Below, in pieces: positions 1 to 11,224 of a DNA stretch of 64,000 nt. Each line of letters starts with the position of its first letter. The first letter of the stretch is position 1. The position numbers were made by a program, and so were the translations under genes. Below the pieces are notes generated by a model that did no database searches, had not been told where the DNA came from, and saw nothing but the letters and a program-made list of their open reading frames with translations. Source of the DNA: Branchipolynoe longqiensis (lineage: Eukaryota; Annelida; Polychaeta; Phyllodocida; Polynoidae); the NCBI GenBank assembly GCA_030323885.1, contig CM059194.1, forward strand, positions 11,394,963 to 11,458,962, read 5' to 3'.

Positions 1-356
1 GCTGGTACAGGGAGCCTGATCACTGCTACATGCAACTACCGAGGGGTGAGTTGGAACTTGCAGATGGCCGAATGGTTCATTAAGCGGGGTCAATAATTAA
101 GCGGGGTCAATAATTAGAACGACGCGAACTGGCTTTGATGTTGATGTAGCTTTAGCATTGTGCTAACCCCAATTCAATTTAGACTTTGCTTATTTTTTCT
201 TTGTTTTGACGGTAATAGCTGTAGTGTATCGGAAGGGAAGGTATTCGCATTTTGAGTTCATTTCCATGATTTTCCATGAAAAAGCAAATAGTACCCCCAT
301 GGGCATCTGGAGGGTAATTTATATATAAATATTATGTATATTATATATAGTATTAT
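1..356. other. no gene recognised
   Basis: Unique-looking AT-rich sequence. A short duplication of GCGGGGTCAATAATTA occurs at about 83-115. Nothing else is identifiable. Confidence 0.5.
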
Positions 357-695
357 ATTTTATAAGGGACTCCTGGTGTTAATCAAATGCCATTATCATC
401 ACACCAAGAACTCAGACTTATTTCCGTGACTTATCAGCTGGTAAAGCACTCTTTCTGCTGTTACTCCTTTTATATGGGACTCCTGGTGTTAATCAGACGC
501 CATTATCATCACAACAAGTACTCAGACTTACTACCATGACTTATCAGCTGGTAAAGCACTCTTTCTGCTGTGACTCCTTTTATAAGGGACTCCTGGTGTT
601 AATCAGATGCCATTATCATCACACCCAGTACTCAGACTTACTACCGTGACTTATCAGCTGGTAAAGCACTCTTCCTGCTGTTGCTCCTACTCTAT
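357..695. repeat. tandem repeat, about 110-bp unit, 3 copies
   Basis: Copies start TTTTATA-GGGACTCCTGG near 357, 468 and 578 and end near the CTTTCTGCTGTTACTCC motif. They are about 90 percent alike by eye. Confidence 0.9.
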
Positions 696-1009
696 CCTCA
701 GTGGCTCCAGTACTTTCTGGTGGTAATACTGCAGTTGTAATAATTAACAGCTGATCGGGGCCTGCTGCCAGCCACCTTTGTCCAACTAACTAGTGGTCCT
801 CTCTGGCATCTCCTGCTCAACGATGCTTCACAGCAAAAAAGTTGCGTCTGACCGAATGGCGAAAGCAGATCCTCCCCCCCCCCAGAGAGGGGGTTGCGAG
901 GTGCATGCTGGGCACCCCACCCCCTCCACCCCATGAGAGGGGGGGGGGGGGGGAGTCACAATAGAGCTTATTACCCGTGATAAAGGGTTTATCACTATCC
1001 ATATAGTAT

Positions 1010-1103
1010 ATGTAGTATACATATTATTAGTATATATAGTATATATTATATATATATATTATATATATTATGTATATATATTATATATATTACATATTAT
1101 ATA
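1010..1103. repeat. TA-rich microsatellite
   Basis: Degenerate TATATATTA repeat. A similar AT-rich run resumes at 1343-1430, on the other side of the MITE at 1104-1342. Confidence 0.8.
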
Positions 1104-1342
1104 TGAAGAGTTCAGGCACAAAACCAGGTAAATACCAATCCAAAAATGATGATACACATTGGAATCAAACCCTCAAAAACTTAATAGTTTGATATTCCTT
1201 CTCTTTTGTCCATTCCTCCATAACGATGTAATCATATGACACGTGGAATTAGTGAGAATTAAAATTATTTTCAGGTGAAAAACTTGTATTTAAACTACAT
1301 TTTTGGATTGGTGTTTACGTGGTTTTGCACCTGAACTCTTCA
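1104..1342. mobile_element. MITE D1, long inverted repeats
   Basis: Left end TGAAGAGTTCAGGCACAAAA and right end complementary to it, with complementarity continuing for about 40 bp (CCAATCCAAAAA against TTTTTGGATTGG). It is flanked by TA on both sides, as for Tc1/mariner-type elements, although the surroundings are TA-rich. Related copies are at 39634-39676 and 56298-57042. Confidence 0.75.
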
Positions 1343-1439
1343 TATATTAATTATTATATATAAACATTATATATATTAATTATTATATATATTAATTATT
1401 ATATATGTTATATATATACGTATATAATTATTATACTTG

Positions 1440-1790
1440 TCTAACTCTCTCTATCTCTTTGTCTTATGGGTATATATGTACATATGTGATGTGTAAGTAT
1501 TATGCACGTATAAAGGCGCGGAAGGGAATTCTATTATTACTGTTATTATTATACATATTTGCTGCCGATATGTGCAAAGCTGGGACCAGTGGGCATTCGG
1601 AAACATGGTTTTCTATAGCAGTTCTAATTGTAAATTCGTAAGATTAATATTTGTGTTTTCTTTTTTTAATCAAATAGCTTATTATTTATTATATTAACGG
1701 AGGAAATATATTGCATAATTCTATCGTTTTGAGTTTCCGATATATTTGAAAATATATGTATATATTTGATTGATTGATATAATCTGATAT
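1440..1790. other. no gene recognised
   Basis: AT-rich sequence with a short open frame (1405-1641) of low-complexity composition. No domain is visible. Confidence 0.4.
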
Positions 1791-1794
1791 ATTT

Positions 1795-1795
<1 letters not shown>

Positions 1796-1832
<37 letters not shown>

Positions 1833-1870
1833 AAATATATCAGATTATAGCAATATATCAATATCAATAT

Positions 1871-1906
<36 letters not shown>

Positions 1907-1931
1907 AAATATATCAGATTATATCAATCAA

Positions 1932-1985
<54 letters not shown>
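1796..1985. repeat. (TA)n arrays separated by ATATATCAGATTATA units
   Basis: Three TA runs (about 1800-1828, 1876-1904, 1936-1984) alternate with the same AAACAAATATATCAGATTAT unit, so the whole is a higher-order tandem. Confidence 0.85.
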
Positions 1986-1988
<3 letters not shown>

Positions 1989-1999
1989 TGGTGGTTCTA

Positions 2000-2576
2000 A
2001 TCTATGAACATAGGCTAATGTGTGAGATATTAATAACGAAAACAAAAGAACCTTTAGCGTCCACACCAGAATGTTCAACATGACAGGTCTCAGCAAACAT
2101 AGGTTCTATTAAATTGAATTTGTATTCCTTCTTTACAACAATACGCACACCAGGATTTAACTTTCAGGCGTGGGATCCACTCAACGCGAGTCCTTTCATT
2201 TCGAAAATTGTTATGCTTTTTTTGTTGGTACATTAGTTGTTTAAGCAGGGGAAATTTCAGTCGCGGGCGATTGGTCTTCCTCATTCCACTGCTCCTTGCC
2301 CTATCCTAATAATGCCGAGCGCCTGGCTTTCATGGCGCTAAGGTCATTTAAATGCCATCTCATGTTATCTACTCATGTTCCACGACAATTTCAATTAGGC
2401 GTTGAAAGACAGATCCTATTATGTTCTCTTAAGAGTTAAAGGTTACGTCATGCCAAAGGATAATTTGAAATTAAGCGCTGATCGACGTTTTTCGATATTT
2501 TATTAAAAGGCCACCTCATGCTGGATGACAATTTGAAAATAGGCCGTGAAAGACTAATTCCCCAGGGTTTCCCTTA
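2000..2576. other. intronic or intergenic sequence with a SINE-A tail piece
   Basis: 2230-2300 holds the alternative SINE-A 3' tail (TTAGTTGTTTAAGCAGGGGA ... CATTCCACTGCTCC), minus orientation. The rest is unrecognised. Confidence 0.5.
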
Positions 2577-2577
2577 A

Positions 2578-2908
2578 TGTTTGTTTTGTTGTTGTTTTAC
2601 ATACTAGCGACATCTAAGGTAATATCATGACGGCTACTGACTTTTGACAGTGCACACTCATGGGGACTTTATAGTGCTGGCCCACTGGGAGACCAGACCA
2701 CCAGAACTATGCGATGATATTATCCTGACCTTGAGTCAACCAGTCCTTGCTCTATCCTAATAATATCGAGCACCTGGTGACAAGTATACATTTTTAAGTC
2801 ATTGGTTTGACTCGACCAGGGTTCGAACCCACAAACTCATGGGTTCGGATCCCCCGATCTCCCAAAACAGGAGACGGATTCTCAACTCATTCAGCCATCC
2901 CGTCTGGT
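2578..2908 (-). mobile_element. SINE-A copy, full length
   Basis: SINE-A, read on its own strand, has a tRNA-like head (GATGGCCGAATGAGTTAGAG as A box, GGGTTCGAACCC as B box). Next comes a body with GACTTAAAAATTGATACTTG, GATAGGGCAAGGACTGGTT, GTGACTGAGTGGGATATCAG and GGGGCAGCACTATAAAGTC, and then a tail GATGTTGCTAGGACGTAAAA(CAA)n. This copy runs from tail (2578) to head (2908) on the plus strand. Confidence 0.85.
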
Positions 2909-3004
2909 CGCGTTTCCCTTAAAGGTTACCACAGGAGTCGAGTGACCTATGTCCTTATTTCCCATTAAAGTCCTCCTCACGCTGCGCGATTATTTGGTTT
3001 CTGA

Positions 3005-3054
3005 TTGGTTGGTTGGTTGTTGGAGTTTTACATCCTGGCAACATCTAATGTCAG
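3005..3054 (-). mobile_element. SINE-A tail fragment
   Basis: Only the 3' tail (GTTGGAGTTTTACATCCTGG) is present, directly before the next SINE-A copy. Confidence 0.75.
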
Positions 3055-3066
3055 GGTTTACATTAA

Positions 3067-3367
3067 TGTTTGTTTTGTTGTTGTTTTACATCCTAGCAAC
3101 ATCTCATGTCAGATCAGGACGGCTACCGGCTTGTGACAGTGTGCACTCATGGTGACTTTATAGTGCTGCCCCACTGGGAAATCAGGACACTAGCACCATG
3201 ATCTGATATCCCACTCAGTCACCTTATCCTGACACTGAGCTAACCAGTCCATGTCCTATCCTATTAATTCCAAGCACCAGGCTAGGACGCAACAAGTATC
3301 AATTTAAAAGTCATTGGTTTGACTCGAGTGGGAGTCGAACTTACCGATTAGGCCGCTGCGCCCGGTC
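3067..3367 (-). mobile_element. SINE-A copy
   Basis: Tail to head. The head variant ends CGATTAGGCCGCTGCGCCCG, i.e. a different tRNA head from the copy at 2578, showing at least two head subfamilies. Confidence 0.85.
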
Positions 3368-3369
3368 TG

Positions 3370-3985
3370 AATCCTATGGAACAGGCATCAGCAACGATTA
3401 TGTGCGGTTGAAAATCAACTGATTCAAATCAAATTACCATCTAATATGAGACGGACATATATGCTGAGGAACACGCAAGTTAACTATTATGTGCAGTTGG
3501 GAATTAATTGGCTTAACTCAAATTATCGTGTAATCTAAGGCGGACTTATAAACTGACGAAAATGCAAGTTGAAAGTCATCGAGATAACGAGTTTTGCCAA
3601 TTGTGAAACTTGTTCTCTTAATTTTTCTCCTTTTCGGCCATGTACTGAACACTCTCGGCTGCGGTGACTCACGTATGTCACTAGGTCTTCACTTAATCCA
3701 TTATCGTACTATCTCCCTAATCTCCATACGGTGATAACGTGGTGAGTTTCCATTCAGCTGACATGATAATCAGAACCCAGCATTTAGACATATTCACCAG
3801 GTCACACACACACATTTCTACACCCCCCTCTCCCCGACTCCCGCCATACCTCCACACAACACAACACACAGTCAAAAGTCACAATTCTAGTGTTTTATTG
3901 TAAATCCAAATCCAGTTGATCTTCATTGCATTGAATGTTCACAACTTTTGCTCATTTACAAAATGTATTAGCACCCAATAGATAT
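3370..3985. other. no gene recognised
   Basis: A decayed direct repeat (GAACAGGCATCAGCAACGATTATGTGCGG-like and ...GTTAACTATTATGTGCAG-like) spans about 3385-3580. The rest is unidentified, with short CA and CCCCTC runs. Confidence 0.4.
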
Positions 3986-3989
3986 ATTT

Positions 3990-4201
3990 AACCATTATAC
4001 CTGCATAAATATTTACGACTATACATAGATAGATAAATGGGTATGCAGACAGACAGAGAGACATACATACAGGTAGGTAGGTAGATAGGTAGAGTTGTAG
4101 CTAGGTATATAGGTAGATAGACAGCCAGGCAGGCAGACAACCAGGCAGACAACCAGGCAGGCAGGCAGACAGACAGACAGATATATAGATAGATAGATAA
4201 A

Positions 4202-4233
<32 letters not shown>

Positions 4234-4295
4234 TAGGTAGGTGGGTAGGTACTTAGGTAGGTAGGTAGGTAGATATATAGATAGATAGATAGTTA
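3990..4295. repeat. tetranucleotide array (GATA/GACA/GGTA/GGCA)
   Basis: Continuous 4-bp repeat on the plus strand (TAGATAGATAGACAGACAG). It gives a Tyr/Leu/Ser-rich frame on the minus strand that is not a gene. Confidence 0.9.
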
Positions 4296-4522
4296 AGTAA
4301 TTGGCCATCTGATAATAGAATCAGAGAGATGGCTTCTGTGTGTAGGGAGCGGTCATTGCACCCGGATACACAGCAGAGTTGCACTAACATATATTTAACC
4401 ATGTTCACTCTGATATCGCCTAACATTTAAGTGCAAGCAATACAAATAGTGTCGGACTCAGTGACAAGAACAGGCAAGTACCTGCAGATCAAAGCTGTAT
4501 CAGTTTCAGTCAGCTTTTTTAA

Positions 4523-4873
4523 AGGCCCTGTCACACTATGCTGTATTGCATACGCATATGCCGATGTATGTGATTTTGTGCCAACACGTTGGTGTACGCT
4601 GGTGTACGCTGGTATATGCTGGTGTATGCTGGTGTATGATGGCATATGATGGTGTACACTGGTGTATGCTGGTGCATGCTGATGTACGCTGGTGTACGCT
4701 GGTGTATGGGTACGTTTGGCATGAGTAGTGTTTGTTAAAGTCCACTGGTGTACGCTGAAATCAGTTATGGGTAAAATTGGCATAAGTCATATTTTTAGCA
4801 TGTTCAAAATTCTGCCGTATGACAGCGTATGTCGGCATACACTAACGCAATATGGCATAGTGTGACAGGGCCT
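4523..4873. mobile_element. MITE H1 (TAA target duplication, internal GTGTATGCTG minisatellite)
   Basis: Ends AGGCCCTGTCACACTATG and CATAGTGTGACAGGGCCT are perfect inverted repeats. TAA at 4520-4522 and 4874-4876 is the target duplication. The interior is a degenerate 10-bp repeat, CTGGTGTATG/CTGGTGTACG (about 4590-4710). The family core ATTTTTAGCATGTTCAAAAT lies near 4790-4809. TWA duplication and these ends fit PIF/Harbinger-type elements. Confidence 0.85.
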
Positions 4874-4886
4874 TAAACTAAGTTAA

Positions 4887-5220
4887 AGTTGCATAGTCCG
4901 ATGGCTTTGACTTTCTCTCATTTTCTGAGATGAATATATTAGATTGATTTTCTACCTTACTTTAATTTGAAGCAACTTTTATTTTTTAAATTTCAAATGT
5001 TTGAAGTGCAAACATTCAAAATTAATGTTGGCAAGCACGTCAATGCTCAGACACCATAGGCTGCAGCAGTAACAAATTCTATTAAATTGACTCAGCATTC
5101 CCTTCTACGTAGCAAAACATTCTTAGTAAGGGCATAAGTATCTAAATTAGATATGTAGGATCAAATCTAGATAAATATTTTGTTTTGGAAAATTTGATGT
5201 TTTTATCGGAGTGTGCAGTT
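4887..5220 (+). mobile_element. MITE T1 (TTAA-flanked)
   Basis: MITE T has inverted ends AGTTGCATAGTCCGATGG / CATCGGACTATGCAACT, a conserved body (TTTCTGAGATAAATATATTA, TTTTGGCAAGCATGCCAAA, TTCTATTAAATTGACTCAG, GAATCAAATCTAGATAA) and TTAA on each side. Here TTAA is at 4883-4886 and 5221-5224. Confidence 0.85.
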
Positions 5221-5502
5221 TTAATGCCGACAAACAAAACATACAAGATTCAGGCGTCCCGGAGAGAGCTAGTCAGTTTACAAGGACATGAATAACCAAG
5301 GCAAATATCAAACCAATAATGTTAAGGGTTCAATCTCCTGTGAGAAGGGACAGGGCAGGGCGAAATGGGGTTTGTCCTCTGCAGCACGGGGCACTACACC
5401 TTTATAATAGTTTATGGCAACAGTAAGGAGCTAGGTAGCGAACCAGGAATACTCTTGACTAGTTCACAACATAACCAGTAGCTGATTCGGTAGACGGTTT
5501 TG

Positions 5503-5813
5503 TTTGTTTGTTGTTGTTTTACATCTTAGCAACATATAAGGTCATATCAGCACGGGCACCGACTTGTGTCATGGTGACTTTATAGTGCTACCCCAATGGA
5601 AGACCAGGCCACCAGCACCATGACCTGATATCCCACTCAGTCACATTATCCTGACACTGAGCCAACCAGTCCTTGCCCTATCCTAATAATACCGAGCACC
5701 AGGCTAGGAAGCAACAAGTATAAATTTTTAAGTCATTGGTTTGACTCAACCATGGTTCGAACCCACGGTCTACCAACACGGGAGCCGGATGCTCTAACTC
5801 ATTCGGCCATCCC
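5503..5813 (-). mobile_element. SINE-A copy (left arm of head-to-head pair)
   Basis: Tail at 5503, head GGCCATCCCG at about 5805-5813, where it meets an oppositely oriented copy. Confidence 0.85.
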
Positions 5814-6113
5814 GGTAGACTGTAGAACGCAGGCTTCCTGTGCGGAAGGTCGGGAGTTGGAATCCAAGCCGATTCAAACAAATGATTTATCAAATTGATA
5901 CTTGTCCCTACCTAGCCTGGCGCTCCGCATGAATAGGATAGGACAAGGACTGGTTAGCACAGTTTTCAGGATAATGCGACTGTGGGATATCGAGTCATAG
6001 AGCCAGCAGCCTGGTCTATCATGCAGTCACCATTAGTGCGTTCTGCCACAAGTTAGTACCCATCCTGATATGACCTTAAGTGTTGCTAGATTGCAAGACA
6101 ACAACAAAAGTTC
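5814..6113 (+). mobile_element. SINE-A copy (right arm of head-to-head pair)
   Basis: Head variant GCAGGCTTCCTGTGCGGAAG followed by the standard body and tail ending CAAGACAACAACAAAAG. Confidence 0.8.
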
Positions 6114-6978
6114 AGAATAGATGTAGAACCAGGAGTGTTCTTAACTAGCGAGATCAATACCAATGTCGGTGTGACAGTTCAGGAAATTAGCCAACATTGT
6201 CAAATCACTCCCAGAAACCCTAATCAACTGGCAGCCGAAACCCCTTCATGTATAAAGGTGTACTAGTACATGGGTGAAGGACAACGTAGTGTAAATACAG
6301 GCAAAAATAGCATTAGTATGAAACAGGAACTAGAAACTGTGGTTCCAGGATCAAATGGCTACATATATAGGCACAGAGTTGGTGAAATGGGCAAGAATGC
6401 AAAAAGACAAGATGGCGGCCATAGAACGCCATCGATTTCACTTTTAAATCTTATTAAACTATATGTTTTATTATATTTTGCAACTCAAAGGTAGCGGGTA
6501 AATATGAAGACATCTACAAAGAATAAATGTTGCTTCTTAGATTGTGAAATTAGGCTCTCATTTCATTAACCCGCTTTTTTGACCGTTTTTATACAGGGCT
6601 GGTCTTCACCCGTGTACTGCGAGTACTGGGTGAATCCTTTATCTAGGTGAACTCGTGCTGCGGATGTCGTTAACACAGACATCGATTTAGTTTTGACAAT
6701 GGATGTTAGTTTTACTCAACTTGTCAGGTGTTATTTTACGTACTATATAAATTCGCCTAGCTGTAAAATAACGGAGACGGAACAGAGGACTAGGAGTGGT
6801 GGAAGCCCTTTATTGTCTCGTGGCTCTGGCCGAGCAAAAAGCCCTACCGTACATATAAAGCTAAAAACTTCAAGCGAATGGATAAGTGTGGAACGGCTCC
6901 CGTGACGGTGTCCCGATAGTCCCGAACAAAATAATATGTGGACCGAGTGTAAATATTGCAAATTAGATAGTCTAAAGA
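6114..6978. other. no gene recognised
   Basis: Mostly unique sequence with short open frames (6270-6494, 6693-6905) that show no recognisable domain. An exon here cannot be excluded. Confidence 0.4.
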
Positions 6979-6979
6979 T

Positions 6980-7315
6980 GTTTGTTTGTTGTTGTTTTAC
7001 ATCCTAGCTACATCTAGGGTCATATCAGGACGGGTACCGACTTGTGACAGTGTGCACTCATGGCAACTTTATAGTGCTGTCCCACTGGGAAACCAGGACG
7101 GTGCACCATGACCTGGTATCCCACTCAGTCACATTATCCTGACACTGAGCACACTAGTCCTTGCCCTGTCCTAATAATGCCGAGTGCCTGGCTAGGAAGC
7201 AACAAGTATCAATTTTTAAGTCATTGGTTTGACTCGACCAGGGTTCAAACCCACGACCCCACGATCTAGCAGCACGGGAGACGGACGCTCTACCTCATTT
7301 GGCCATCCCGCCCAG
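6980..7315 (-). mobile_element. SINE-A copy, full length
   Basis: Tail TGTTGTTTTACATCCTAGC at the left, B box and head ending GGCCATCCCGCCCAGTCG at the right. Confidence 0.85.
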
Positions 7316-7670
7316 TCGAAAGAGGAATAACTAACAAAAGGCAGCACCACCAATTTATATACATATAATACTTATACTAAACATAATTTATTATGTGTAT
7401 ATACATTTAAAATGCCTCTTAATCTTTCTAGTCGGTATCCTTCTGACACCAATCCTCACGTACCAAACTAACTCGATATACTGATAGCCGATCATTCTCT
7501 GCATCCCGCTGACTCTGACCCTTGACCAACTGACTGCAAAGGTCACTCGCATCGGACTTTCAATTTTTTATTGGTAGAGCACCTATCCCCCTACCAAAGG
7601 AATAAATGTCAACCCAAACTAAGTCCTTGGCTTCCTTTTTTCTTTCTTTCTTTCCCCCGCATTTTTTTGT
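7316..7670. other. no gene recognised
   Basis: Unique-looking sequence, AT-rich at the left, ending in a TTTCTTTCTTTC run. Confidence 0.4.
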
Positions 7671-7671
7671 T

Positions 7672-7889
7672 AGGGTACATTAGTTGTTTAAGCAGGGGAC
7701 ATTTCAGTCGTAGATGACTGGTCTTCCTCATTCCACTGCTCCTTGCCCTATCCTAGTAATGCCAAAAGTCTGGGTAGGAAGCGACAAGTATCAATTTTTA
7801 AGTCATTGGTTTGACTCGACCAGGATTCGAACCCACGATCTACCAACATGCGAGACGGACGCTCTAACTCATTCAGCCATTCCATCCTT
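7672..7889 (-). mobile_element. SINE-A with alternative 3' tail
   Basis: The head and first body part match SINE-A, but after GATAGGGCAAGGAGCAGTGG the element ends in GAAATGTCCCCTGCTTAAAC / AACTAATGTACC, not the usual long body. Same chimera at 31312-31505 and 62425-62664. Confidence 0.8.
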
Positions 7890-8062
7890 CTTCATTCCGC
7901 TTTGGCTATTTCTATATAATCATCTTATTTATAGCTGTAATTTGACAATGGATATTGCTCTTCTATTGATTCACTATGTTCTGGTTACAATCTGTACAAT
8001 TCACCTTAATTATACGCAGTGCTTAGGCGGCCATTATCGTGCATTATCCGTTACCAAGCTGG

Positions 8063-8269
8063 GTTGGTTGGTTGGTTGTGGGAGTTTTACGTCCTGGCAA
8101 CATCTAAAATCATGTCAGGATGACAAGACCGACTTGTGACAGTGCACACTCATGGTGACTTTATAGTGTTGCTCCACTGAGCGACGAGGCTGCCAGCACC
8201 ATGACCTGATATCCCACTAAATCACATTATCCTGACACTGAGATAATCAGTCCTTGCCCTATCCTAATA
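8063..8269 (-). mobile_element. SINE-A, truncated at a pogo-like MITE
   Basis: Tail and body are present as far as CTTGCCCTATCCTAA; the head half is missing and the sequence continues in MITE P1. Confidence 0.8.
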
Positions 8270-8603
8270 CAGTATAACCCCATTAAACCAAGCTCGGTTA
8301 AACCAAATGATCAATTAATCCAAACTTTTGTTGGCAGCCCGACAAAAGACTACCATTTATCATATAAAAAAGTTGGTTAAACCAAAGTCGGTTGATCCAA
8401 ATTATCAGTTAATCCAAACAGAATTGTCAGACCCCAGGCCGCTCCGGTACGGTTAAATCAAACTTTCATGTGGTTATAAGGTCATCTGAGACCCCACTGA
8501 CTTTTTTATATGATAAATGGTAGTATTTTGCCGGGCCCCGAAAACAAGTTTGGATTAACCGATCATTTGGCTTAACCGAGGTTGGTTTAACGGGGTTATA
8601 CTG
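8270..8603. mobile_element. MITE P1 (pogo/Tigger-like)
   Basis: Ends CAGTATAACCCCATTAAACC and GGTTTAACGGGGTTATACTG, flanked by TA (8268-8269, 8604-8605). CAGT...ACTG termini with TA target are typical of pogo/Tigger elements. No transposase frame. Confidence 0.85.
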
Positions 8604-8685
8604 TACATACATCAAAAACAATAATCAAAGTGTCCATGTACATTGTATATTATATGTGCAATACATGCTTACTCAAAGTCAAAGT

Positions 8686-8780
8686 CAAAGCCAAAGCTTG
8701 GTTAAACCAATGATCGGTTAATCCTAACAAATTTCTAAGGTCCCTTCAAGTTTGGTTTAATGGGGTTATTCTGTAATACA
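8686..8780. repeat. P1-related fragment
   Basis: Contains CTTGGTTAAACCAATGATCG and ends GGTTTAATGGGGTTATTCTG, a second, mostly deleted copy of the P1 type. Confidence 0.7.
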
Positions 8781-9019
8781 GATAGTTACTAAATACCGAC
8801 AGGGCTTCAGTAAGATATTTCTTTGTCTGGTGATATCCATTGTAGTTAATGCCTATCAACCTGATGAATCCAAGAAAACTCATATTGGGTTGACGCCAAT
8901 CAAAGATCACATAAAGATGAATTATATTTGACATTGGACAGATATATATGATAAATAATTGAAATTCCAATGTATACACGGATAATTAAAGAAACCCTGG
9001 AAACTATGGTTCGAATAAG

Positions 9020-9641
9020 AAATATATTTACATATATTAACATACATGAATGTATATTTTCATATCATATACACATTTACATATATTTGCCTTATATTTA
9101 CTTATATTAACATACATGAACGTATATTTACATATCATACAAACATGTACTTATATTTGCCTTATATTTACATATATTAATGTACATGAACGTATATTTA
9201 TATATCATACACACATTTACATATGTTTGCCTTATATTTACTTATATTAATGTACATGAACATATATTTACATATCATACAAACATGTACTTATATTTGC
9301 CTTATATTTGCATATATTAATGTACATGAACATATATTTGTATATCATACACACATTTACATATGTTTGCCTTATATTTACATATATTAATGTACATGAA
9401 TGTATATTTACATATCGTACACACATTTACATATTTGTGCCTTATATTTACATATATCAATGTACATGAAGGTATATTTACATACCGGACACACATTTAC
9501 ATATGGTTGCCTTATATTTACATGTATTAACATGCATGAATGTAGATTTACATATATTGCATAGATTAAATATATTTGCACAGATTTACATATTTGTGCA
9601 TATATTTACATATATATGCATATATTATCTATATACATATC

Positions 9642-9650
<9 letters not shown>
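9020..9650. repeat. AT-rich minisatellite, about 60-bp unit, about 9 copies
   Basis: Units carry ATGTACATGAACATATATTT, ACATATCATACACACATTTA and TTGCCTTATATTTACATATA. The Tyr/Ile-rich frame over it is an artefact. Confidence 0.9.

Positions 9651-9700
<50 letters not shown>
9643..9700. repeat. (TA)n microsatellite
   Basis: Pure TA run ending in TACACACATATATATG. Confidence 0.95.
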
Positions 9701-9702
<2 letters not shown>

Positions 9703-9859
9703 TATATGCCATATGTATTGAGGAGATGTGTTGACGGTTTATCTATTCCCCTTATCACAATCTGATTGTGCGCATACCGTTTTCAGCTGTGAAACCATAG
9801 TAATTCTGCGGGTAATGATCGATGAGTTATTGCTAACACATACCTGCTATGATAATGTT

Positions 9860-10410
9860 CCTCCACATACACCCACACCCACCAGGTACCCACCCACTAT
9901 GCCCACATGCACCACCGCTACCATCACACCCACCCACACCCAGCACACACACATACATCACAGCTCTACACCCACCACACACACACGCACCACCTACCAC
10001 ATTTCTACACGCACATACACCCACACCCACACACACACATACATCATACCTGCACACCCACCACACACACTAGAAGTCTAGAAACACACCCATCACACCC
10101 ACATCCATAATCACACCCACCACACCTGCACACATACATCAGCTCTACACCCACCAACATCTATCACAACCCCCATACTCACACATCACAACTCCCCACA
10201 CATCCACCACCCACACATCCAGTACACACGTACCACAAACACCACATCTCCACACACACCACAGTTATACACCCACACCACACACTACACACACCATACT
10301 TCCACACACACAACCCCCACACCGCTCCCACCCCCACAATTCACAACCCCCACACCAGACCACCACGCATACACACCCCACCCTCACCACCACCACCCAC
10401 TCACTCACCT
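9860..10410. repeat. CAC/ACACCC-rich low-complexity tract
   Basis: Degenerate CCCACCACACACAC sequence on the plus strand, open in several frames (His/Thr/Pro), not a gene. Confidence 0.9.
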
Positions 10411-10469
10411 CCCCCTGCGAGTGGGAGAACCCACTGTGTCCGTGCACGTTGAAAGTGACAGTAGCGCGG

Positions 10470-10865
10470 CGCCGCCCGTCGCTGGTTCCCGGCTGTCCAC
10501 CCTGCTCGTGCCGCCTAGCTCCCCGCGGCGCGGCCCGTGACTGGTTCCCGGCTGTCCACCCTGCTCATGCCGCCTAGCTCCCCGCGGCGCGGCCCGTGAC
10601 TGGTTCCCGGCTGTCCACCCTACTCGTGCCGCCTAGCTCCCCGCGGCGCGGCCCGTGACTGGTTCCAGGCGGACCACTCTGCCCGTGCCGCCTAGCTCCC
10701 CGCGGCGCGGCCTGTGACTGGTTCCGGGCTGTCCACCCTGCTCGTGCCGCCAAGCTCCCCGCGGCGCGGCCCGTGACCGGTTCCCGGCGGACCACTCTGC
10801 CCGTGCCGCTTAGCTCCCCGCGTCGCGGCCCGTGGCTGGTTCCCGGCCGACCCCCTGCTCGTGCC
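10470..10865. repeat. GC-rich minisatellite, 59-bp unit, about 6-7 copies
   Basis: Units begin TGGTTCCCGGCTGTCCACCC and run through CTAGCTCCCCGCGGCGCGGC before the next TGGTTCC, with a spacing of 59 bp (for example near 10483, 10542, 10601). Copies differ by a few substitutions such as CTGTCCACC against CGGACCACT. It sits directly upstream of the exon A start codon and is open in several frames on both strands, so the Pro/Arg-rich open frames here are not evidence of protein. Confidence 0.9.
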
Positions 10866-10944
10866 GCCAAGCTCCCCCGGTCGACCCTCCTGCTCACGCC
10901 GCCCAGCTCCCCGCGCCGCCCGCCGCCCGGGCCGGGCAGCCCCG

Positions 10945-11029
10945 ATGATGGAACACAATCTGGACCCGCTGCTCAGCAAGGCGACGACCACCTGTGACGG
11001 CGAACAGGTGTTCTTATGGCCACCCGCGG
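10945..11029 (+). CDS. HNF4: HNF4-type receptor, putative first coding exon A
   Basis: The exon starts ATGATGGAACAC at 10945 and encodes a short acidic/hydrophobic peptide beginning MMEHNLDPLLSK and ending VFLWPPA. It ends at 11029 in a strong donor, CGG|GTGAGT, leaving one base (G) of a split codon, i.e. phase 1. Exon C begins with AG, which completes GAG (Glu), so A to C splicing keeps the frame. The peptide would be an isoform-specific AF-1 N-terminus, the part of HNF4 that diverges between paralogues and isoforms; an LDP tripeptide recalls the vertebrate P1 exon but is too short to prove homology. The frame is also open upstream through the minisatellite, so a start farther 5' is possible. 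An exon of a different gene cannot be excluded. cDNA is not visible here; the assignment is inference from phase, donor and CpG context. Confidence 0.55.
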
Positions 11030-11103
11030 GTGAGTTGTATTCTTTGGTGTTGTTGAATCGAGGGGTGTGTTGTAAAAGGTGTGGCCGCTAAGGGGGCGTG
11101 ACG

Positions 11104-11106
<3 letters not shown>

Positions 11107-11136
<30 letters not shown>

Positions 11137-11167
11137 GGGGGGGGGTGAGGATGGTGCGGGGGGGGGG
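11107..11167. repeat. (TG)n followed by a long G run
   Basis: TGTGTGTGTG and then more than 20 consecutive G near 11120-11145, within 100 bp of the exon A donor. The exact length is probably unreliable. Confidence 0.9.
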
Positions 11168-11224
11168 TGTTTGTGTCAATGGATGTTTGCACCTGTGAGA
11201 TTAGCAAATGTGAGAGTGCCCACC

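Larger units (their letters stand above)
10440..11100 (+). promoter_or_regulatory. CpG-rich segment around exon A (candidate promoter A)
   Basis: This stretch is conspicuously rich in G+C and CpG compared with the AT- and CA-rich sequence on both sides. It contains the 59-bp minisatellite (10470-10860), the exon A start codon and its splice donor. CpG-dense sequence at a first coding exon is what a promoter or 5' UTR region would look like. I see no convincing TATA box close to the ATG. The promoter call is inference from position and composition only. Confidence 0.4.
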
